Assembly: GCA_029268085.1 (NCBI GenBank)
Contig: JAJUHD010000149.1
Coordinates: 1 to 6,376 of the forward strand
Direction of reading: 5' to 3'
DNA from: Bacillota bacterium
GTDB lineage: Bacteria > Bacillota > Clostridia > Oscillospirales > Oscillospiraceae
DNA: 6,376 nucleotides
Part shown: positions 1 to 4,383 of the stretch, piece by piece
Numbering within the stretch: position 1 is the stretch's first letter
How the letters are laid out: every line of letters starts with the position of its first letter
Position numbers and translations under genes: made by a program
The notes under the pieces: model-generated
What the model was told of the DNA's origin: nothing
What the model saw: the letters and a program-made list of their open reading frames with translations, nothing else
Database searches by the model: none

Positions 1-696
1 CGCAGCCTCTATGCGCAGAACCTGAAGGTACGCAGCGAGGCTGACGGAGCAAGGCGCGATACCGAGGATTACTATACTCTATGGGTGCACCAGATAAAGA
101 CTCCGATCGCTGCTATGCGGCTGCTGCTCGCCGAGGATACCGGACAAAATACGAACCTTCTTCTCGCCGAGCTTTTCAGGATCGAGCAGTACGTCGACAT
201 GGCGCTTCAGTACGTCCGGCTCAGCAGCGAATCGAGCGACCTTGTCATCAAAAAGTGCAATCTTGACGAGGTCATAAAAGGCTCTCTTCGCAAATACGCA
301 AGGCTCTTCGCATTAAAAAAGCTGGATTTCTCTTTTGGAGAAACAAACCTGACCGTCCTTACGGACGAAAAGTGGCTTGCTTTTGTTATCGAACAGCTCT
401 TCTCGAATTCGCTAAAGTATACGCCTAGCGGGAAAATCAGCATCTATGCGGAGGGCGAGACTCTGGTCATTGAGGACACGGGAATCGGCATCCGCGCAGA
501 AGACCTTCCGCGTGTCTGCGAAAAAGGCTACACCGGCGCGAGCGGCAGGGCAGACAAAAAGTCCACCGGCATCGGGCTTTTCCTATGCAAAAACATACTT
601 ACGAAGCTCGGCCACGGGTTTGAAATCAGCTCCACGGTCGGTGTCGGCACAAAGGTAAAAATCGATCTTGCCGGCGCGGACATGACATTTGAATAA
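1..696 (+). CDS. BceS-like sensor histidine kinase, 3' part (5' end outside window)
   Basis: The reading frame is open from base 1, so the gene begins upstream of the window; 231 residues are visible. It encodes the cytoplasmic kinase core of a two-component sensor. The phospho-acceptor His is residue 30 in WVHQIKTPIAAM (H box), the form typical of intramembrane-sensing BceS kinases. The ATP-binding domain follows, with an N box around residues 129-142 (EQLFSNSLKYTP), a G1 box DTGIGI at 159-164 and a G2 box STGIGL at 188-193. All catalytic motifs look intact. The missing N-terminus should hold two membrane helices with almost no extracellular loop, as is usual in this family. BceS kinases generally do not sense drug alone but read the activity of the partner BceAB transporter, which here lies directly downstream. 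A GTG at base 85 cannot be the real start, because it is the Val just before the H-box His. Family assignment is strong; the inducing compound is unknown. Confidence 0.93.
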   Translation, partial: RSLYAQNLKVRSEADGARRDTEDYYTLWVHQIKTPIAAMRLLLAEDTGQNTNLLLAELFRIEQYVDMALQYVRLSSESSDLVIKKCNLDEVIKGSLRKYARLFALKKLDFSFGETNLTVLTDEKWLAFVIEQLFSNSLKYTPSGKISIYAEGETLVIEDTGIGIRAEDLPRVCEKGYTGASGRADKKSTGIGLFLCKNILTKLGHGFEISSTVGVGTKVKIDLAGADMTFE

Positions 697-707
697 CGCA
701 CCTTGCA

Positions 708-737
708 GAAATGTAAGGTTTAAAGCCGAAATGTAAG
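708..737 (+). promoter_or_regulatory. Direct-repeat operator, probable response-regulator box
   Basis: The 10-mer GAAATGTAAG occurs twice without mismatch, at 708-717 and 728-737, a 20-bp period that puts both copies on the same DNA face. The second copy ends 8 bp before a weak -35 element of the transporter gene. OmpR-family response regulators commonly bind direct repeats as dimers just upstream of -35 and activate transcription. The repeat and spacing are seen directly. Assigning the site to the unseen BceR-like regulator is inference from position and gene content. Confidence 0.6.
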
Positions 738-767
738 TCAAAGAAATGGCAGACGTTTCGGCTTTTT
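722..767 (+). terminator. Possible rho-independent terminator after the kinase gene
   Basis: AAAGCCGAAA (722-731) and TTTCGGCTTT (756-765) form a perfect 10-bp inverted repeat with a 24-nt loop, and a run of five T at 763-767 overlaps the 3' arm. It sits 25 bp after the kinase stop and could end the regulator-kinase transcript. The long loop and modest GC content make it weaker than a textbook terminator. Its 5' arm overlaps the second direct repeat, and its 3' arm lies between the putative -35 and -10, so terminator and promoter share the same DNA. Confidence 0.5.
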
Positions 768-775
768 GCTAGAAT
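746..775 (+). promoter_or_regulatory. Putative activator-dependent promoter of the ABC transporter genes
   Basis: A -10 candidate TAGAAT (770-775, five of six matches to TATAAT) lies 18 bp after a poor -35 candidate ATGGCA (746-751, four of six matches to TTGACA). The weak -35 with a long spacer, directly behind a tandem repeat, fits a promoter that needs a bound activator. Transcription would start near 782, giving a leader of about 25 nt. This was read by eye against the sigma-A consensus; no start site has been mapped. Confidence 0.45.
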
Positions 776-779
776 ATAC

Positions 780-797
780 CCGTAACATACATTACGG
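780..797 (+). repeat. Small inverted repeat touching the ribosome binding site
   Basis: CCGTAA (780-785) and TTACGG (792-797) are perfect 6-bp complementary arms around a 6-nt spacer. The right arm includes the first two G of the Shine-Dalgarno sequence. As RNA it would be a weak hairpin at or near the very 5' end of the transporter transcript. It could alternatively be a DNA-level palindromic operator, or chance. Confidence 0.35.
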
Positions 798-800
798 AGG
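796..800 (+). promoter_or_regulatory. Ribosome binding site of the ABC ATPase gene
   Basis: GGAGG at 796-800 lies 6 nt before the ATG at 807. This near-consensus Shine-Dalgarno sequence fixes the start codon of the ATPase gene. Confidence 0.85.
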
Positions 801-806
801 CATATT

Positions 807-1574
807 ATGACACTGCTTGAAGTCAAAAATTTAAAAAAGACCTACGCCACGCGTTTCGGGAACGTTAAGGTGCACGCTCTTACAAACGTGAATTTCACCG
901 CAGAAAAAGGCGAATATATCGCGATCATGGGCGAGAGCGGCTCGGGCAAAACGACGCTCCTGAACATCCTCGCCACGCTGGACAAGCCCACGGGCGGCGA
1001 GGTTCTGCTCGATGGCAAATCAACTCTCAGCATCCCCGAAAAGGACCTTGCCTCTTTCCGCCGCGACAATCTGGGCTTTGTTTTTCAGGACTTTAACCTT
1101 CTGGACACCTTTTCGCTGCGCGATAATATTTATCTTCCCCTGGTTCTCTCCGGCAAGGGTCACAAGGAAATGAGCGAGCGCATTATTCCAATCTCCTATA
1201 AGCTGGGCATCACCGACATCCTCGATAAATTCCCATACGAGGTCTCCGGCGGGCAGAAACAGCGCTGCGCTGTCGCAAGGGCGCTCATCACAAACCCGCG
1301 CATGATCCTGGCCGATGAGCCGACCGGTGCGCTTGATTCCCATTCGGCGGATGCTTTGCTTGAGGTTTTCAGGGACATAAACTCGTCCGGGCAGACGGTT
1401 CTCATGGTCACCCATAGCGTCAAGGCGGCTTCAAACGCAGGCAGGATCCTCTTCCTGCGCGACGGCGAAATCTTTCATCAGCTTTACCGCGGCACAAGAA
1501 CCAACGAAGAAATGTTCGGGGTAATTTCCGACACGCTTACTGCTATGGCAACGGGCGGTGAAAGAGATGCGTAA
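807..1574 (+). CDS. BceA-like ABC transporter ATP-binding protein (antimicrobial peptide export/resistance)
   Basis: A complete 255-residue ATPase, the usual length for BceA/MacB/LolD-type subunits. It powers the membrane partner encoded next. The ABC motifs appear in order: Walker A GESGSGKTT at 42-50, Q-loop Gln94 in FVFQDFNLLD, signature VSGGQKQR at 146-153 (Val in place of the common Leu), Walker B MILADE at 166-171 with catalytic Glu171, D-loop GALDS at 174-178, and switch His203 in VTHS. The EPTGALD wording is typical of the MacB/BceA branch. The ATG at 807 is preceded by a strong GGAGG. The last codons overlap the start of the permease gene, so the two are probably translationally coupled. 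In characterised Bce modules this complex frees cell-wall targets from peptide antibiotics such as bacitracin and also signals to the kinase; the actual drug here cannot be told. LolD-type lipoprotein release is ruled out by the partner gene. Confidence 0.95.
   Translation: MTLLEVKNLKKTYATRFGNVKVHALTNVNFTAEKGEYIAIMGESGSGKTTLLNILATLDKPTGGEVLLDGKSTLSIPEKDLASFRRDNLGFVFQDFNLLDTFSLRDNIYLPLVLSGKGHKEMSERIIPISYKLGITDILDKFPYEVSGGQKQRCAVARALITNPRMILADEPTGALDSHSADALLEVFRDINSSGQTVLMVTHSVKAASNAGRILFLRDGEIFHQLYRGTRTNEEMFGVISDTLTAMATGGERDA
1557..1574 (+). promoter_or_regulatory. Start-stop overlap and weak ribosome binding site of the permease gene
   Basis: GGTGA at 1557-1561 can pair with the 16S rRNA tail and lies 5 nt before the ATG at 1567. 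That ATG overlaps the end of the ATPase gene by 8 nt (ATGCGTAA), a classic coupling arrangement. An in-frame GTG at 1558 is a possible alternative start with no clear Shine-Dalgarno sequence, and would add only three residues. Confidence 0.55.
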
Positions 1575-3552
1575 GACCTCCTTCTACCCCAAGCTCGCCG
1601 CCGAAAACATCCGCCGCAACAAACAGTTCTATCTTCCATTCATCCTCACCTGCGTCGCCACGGCGGCAATGTTCTATATAATGTGCTTTCTTACTTACAA
1701 CTCCGCAACGCTAGAACTGCACGCGGCGCTCTATTTTATAATGCAGCTCGGCTGCATCGTCATCGCGCTCTTTTCCACTATTTTTCTCTTTTACACCAAC
1801 AGCTTCCTGATGAAGCGCCGCCAGAAAGAGATCGGGCTTTATAACATCCTCGGCATGGGCAAGGGCAACATTGCCGGCATTCTGTTTTTTGAAACTCTTT
1901 ATGTAGCGCTCATCACCCTTGTCTGCGGGATTGCGCTCGGCATCCTCCTTTCTAAGCTCACTCTTCTCGCGCTCTGCAAGCTCGTAGCCTTTGACGTGCC
2001 CTACGGCTTTGAAATTTCTATAAAGGGTATTCTTTACAGTGTCTATCTGTTTTGCGGAATCTTCCTGCTTATCCTTATATCCAACCTTATCCGCATCAGG
2101 CTCTCGAACCCTATCGAGCTGCTCCGCGGCAGCAATGTGGGCGAAAAAGAACCTAAAACCAAGTGGGTACTCGCTATACTCGGTATCCTCGCTCTGGGCG
2201 CGGGCTATTGGATTGCAATTGTTACAGAGGCCCCCCTGCAGGCGATACTGCTGTTCTTTGTAGCGGTGATACTTGTAATAATCGGCACATATCTGCTGTT
2301 TACGGCAAGCAGCATCGCCCTTTTAAAAAGGCTCAAGAACAGACCGAAATACTACTATACCACCAGACACTTTATCCCTGTTTCCGGAATGATCTACCGA
2401 ATGAAGCAGAACGCCGTCGGTCTTGCGAACATCTGCATACTCGCGACTATGGTGCTCGTCATGGTCTCCGGTACAGTTTGCCTGTACCTTGGCACCGAGG
2501 ATGCGCTTAAGAGCATGTACCCCACAGACATCGTCGTACGGGTAGGTGAACCTACCGGAAACGCTCGAGAGGCCCTTACGAGCGCCGTTAATAAAGCGGC
2601 CACCGACAGCGGTCTCGAACCGTCAGGCGCTATCGACTTGCTTTACCTTTCATTTTCAACTAAAGCCGAGGGAAAGAATATCGCAGACAGTCTTCACCAG
2701 TATACTGATCACAACGATAATTCTGATGTTACCCTTACTTCCGTTTCGGAATATAACAAGCTCGCAGGCGATACGGCTGCGCTCTCTCAAGGCGAAGCGC
2801 TGGTTTATGATCCGAACTCCAGACTAGACGGAAGCTTCTCCCTGCTCGGCAAAGAGTATACAATCAAACGAGAAATTGAGTACTTTCCCGATCTGTCAAA
2901 ATCGGCAACCATAATTCCGTATCGTTTTGTCATCGTTGTTTCAGACGATGCTTTTGCCGAGATATGTGCCGCCCAGACCGAGTTAAAGCCGGTATGGTAT
3001 TACGGCTTTGATCTAAACGGCACCACCGAGCAGAAGCTTGCCTGCCGAGACGCGGTCGATGCAGCGCTTGGAACTGCCCTGACTTCTGCCGACGGAACCG
3101 ATCTCGGCCATTACACCTACGCAAGCGCAAGCTGCCGCGAAGCAGACAGAGCAAATATCTATTCAATGAACGGCGGTTTTCTCTTCCTAGGGCTTTTCCT
3201 CGGACTTGTATTCCTTATGGCGACGGTGCTGATAATCTACTACAAGCAGCTTTCCGAGGGCTATGACGACAAGGAACGCTTCGTTATCATGCAGAAGGTC
3301 GGTCTGAGCCAGCCGGAGATCAGAAAAGCGATACGCAGTCAGGTGCTTGTTGTATTCTTCCTACCGCTCGGAATGGCGGTCATACACATTGCCTTCGCAT
3401 TCAAAATGATAACGAAACTGCTTCTGGTTTTTAACCTAACAAATGTTAACCTTTTCGCTATATGCACTCTTTGTACGGTTGCACTCTTCGCTCTCATCTA
3501 TGGCGTGGTTTATATCCTCACCGCCAAGGTTTATTATAAAATTGTAAGCTGA
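1567..3552 (+). CDS. BceB-like ABC transporter permease, FtsX family
   Basis: The protein is 661 residues from the preferred ATG, or 664 if the in-frame GTG at 1558 is used. This is the normal BceB length, and hydrophobicity gives the full ten-helix BceB layout. Helices fall at about 21-42, 55-77, 102-128, 152-176, 200-219, 225-250, 285-309, then 537-559, 592-612 and 629-652. Between helices 7 and 8 is a large extracellular domain (about 310-535), the part that in this family sees the peptide antibiotic or its lipid complex. FtsX-type cytoplasmic coupling segments are visible after helix 2 (KRRQKEIGLYNILGMGKG, 83-100) and before helix 9 (ERFVIMQKVGLSQPEIRKA, near 570-588). The extracellular domain has three Cys (467, 493, 523). 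The gene overlaps the ATPase gene by 8 nt and is the last in its operon, followed by a terminator. It should act as transporter and as co-sensor for the upstream kinase. Family confidence is high; substrate is unknown, because the extracellular domain diverges strongly between subfamilies. Confidence 0.93.
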   Translation: MRKTSFYPKLAAENIRRNKQFYLPFILTCVATAAMFYIMCFLTYNSATLELHAALYFIMQLGCIVIALFSTIFLFYTNSFLMKRRQKEIGLYNILGMGKGNIAGILFFETLYVALITLVCGIALGILLSKLTLLALCKLVAFDVPYGFEISIKGILYSVYLFCGIFLLILISNLIRIRLSNPIELLRGSNVGEKEPKTKWVLAILGILALGAGYWIAIVTEAPLQAILLFFVAVILVIIGTYLLFTASSIALLKRLKNRPKYYYTTRHFIPVSGMIYRMKQNAVGLANICILATMVLVMVSGTVCLYLGTEDALKSMYPTDIVVRVGEPTGNAREALTSAVNKAATDSGLEPSGAIDLLYLSFSTKAEGKNIADSLHQYTDHNDNSDVTLTSVSEYNKLAGDTAALSQGEALVYDPNSRLDGSFSLLGKEYTIKREIEYFPDLSKSATIIPYRFVIVVSDDAFAEICAAQTELKPVWYYGFDLNGTTEQKLACRDAVDAALGTALTSADGTDLGHYTYASASCREADRANIYSMNGGFLFLGLFLGLVFLMATVLIIYYKQLSEGYDDKERFVIMQKVGLSQPEIRKAIRSQVLVVFFLPLGMAVIHIAFAFKMITKLLLVFNLTNVNLFAICTLCTVALFALIYGVVYILTAKVYYKIVS

Positions 3553-3570
3553 CTTCCCCAATTCGTTTGC

Positions 3571-3615
3571 AAAAAGATACCGCCGAACTGTTAACAGTCC
3601 GGCGGTCATTTTATA
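3571..3615. terminator. Bidirectional rho-independent terminator between convergent genes
   Basis: Arms 3579-3590 and 3595-3606 pair over 12 positions with one A/C mismatch (3586 and 3599) around a TTAA loop; the outer seven pairs are GC-rich. On the plus strand a T-rich tract (CATTTTATATT) follows. On the minus strand the AAAAA at 3571-3575 reads as a T run after the hairpin. It therefore can end both the permease transcript and the minus-strand oxidoreductase transcript, whose stop codon is 16 bp beyond the hairpin. Confidence 0.88.
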
Positions 3616-3621
3616 TTCTCT

Positions 3622-4383
3622 TTAAATCCTGCCGGTTTCCATGAAGGCGGTGCGGTCATACCTGTTTGTAAGCATGTACGGGAAGATTTTTTCCGCCTCG
3701 ACGTGCTCTGCGAGTTTCATACCCTTAAGCAGCAGGTCGTTTTTACAAAACGCTCCGCCGATGATGGTATTTATCGGCAGCTCTGCCCATGGATCGTCCT
3801 TGCTTGACTGGAGCTTCAGCGATGCGAAGCCCGGCTCCCATGCCTTGTAGTTATATTCGCATAGGTTCTGATAAAGCGCGCCGTTTGACAGGTGCGACAC
3901 GCCATCTTCGTCGCGTATAAAGCTGAAATCAAAGAAGAAGCCTGAGCCCTCGCTCTTTTCTCCCGCTCTCGGGAACTGATAGACAACATCTGTAAGGGGG
4001 CTGTTGTATTCGCCGAGCTCGAGCTTTGCATCGATTAGTTCAACACCCTTTCGGCAGACCTTTGCCGTAACCGTATCGCCGTCGCGGCGCATGTTGAACT
4101 CCGCGCCGAGCTTCTTCGGCATATATCCGAGGTCGCGGCCGAAATAAGTCGCCATTTCGGAGCCCGGTCCGCCGAGCACAAGCGCAACCGGATAAAGACC
4201 AAGGTCGAAACCGTGAGTGACAAGAATCGAGAGTATAGCCTCGTAGTATTCGTCCGCAAACGAGGGCTTGTTGACGTGGCAGACAGAGAGTGTCGCAACC
4301 GGCATGGGATACGGCCTCAACGGGCGCGGAACAAGTCTTCTTACTGCCATGGGGTCAGTCATAAATGCCATGTAAATGCCTTC
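3622..4383 (-). other. C-terminal acetoacetate decarboxylase-like domain of the fusion protein
   Basis: Residues 664 to the C-terminus of the fusion resemble the whole length of the Clostridium acetobutylicum decarboxylase (about 244 residues), compared from memory. TDPMAVRRLVPRPL (672-685) matches the N-terminal TDMDALRKVVPEPL. GRDLGYMPKKLG (745-756) matches GRELSAYPKKLG, which carries the Schiff-base Lys115 and Lys116; these are Lys753 and Lys754 here (bases 4111-4116). WAELPINTIIGG (862-873) matches the C-terminal LNDLPVKEIVSS region. Glu711 in YYEA is a candidate for Glu76. The positions of Arg29 and Glu61 appear to hold Gln663 and Leu694, so true acetoacetate decarboxylation is doubtful and a related Schiff-base reaction (aldolase, hydratase, or decarboxylase on another keto acid) is possible. 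The segment MDDLQKFSKTSLM before the domain looks like the start of a stand-alone family member, suggesting fusion of two former genes. Confidence 0.85.

Noticed and set aside
85..87. GTG as start of the histidine kinase
   Set aside because: It encodes the Val immediately before the phospho-acceptor His within the H box, and the frame is open to base 1 with family-like sequence, so the gene simply starts upstream.
700..719. ACCTT/AAGGT inverted repeat around the first direct-repeat copy
   Set aside because: There are only five firm pairs (seven with a wobble), it is weak, and it is better explained by the direct-repeat copy it contains.
1020..1415. A 131-residue minus-strand open frame inside the ABC ATPase gene
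   Set aside because: It is antisense to the Q-loop to Walker B region of a clear ATPase, has no family resemblance and no ribosome binding site.
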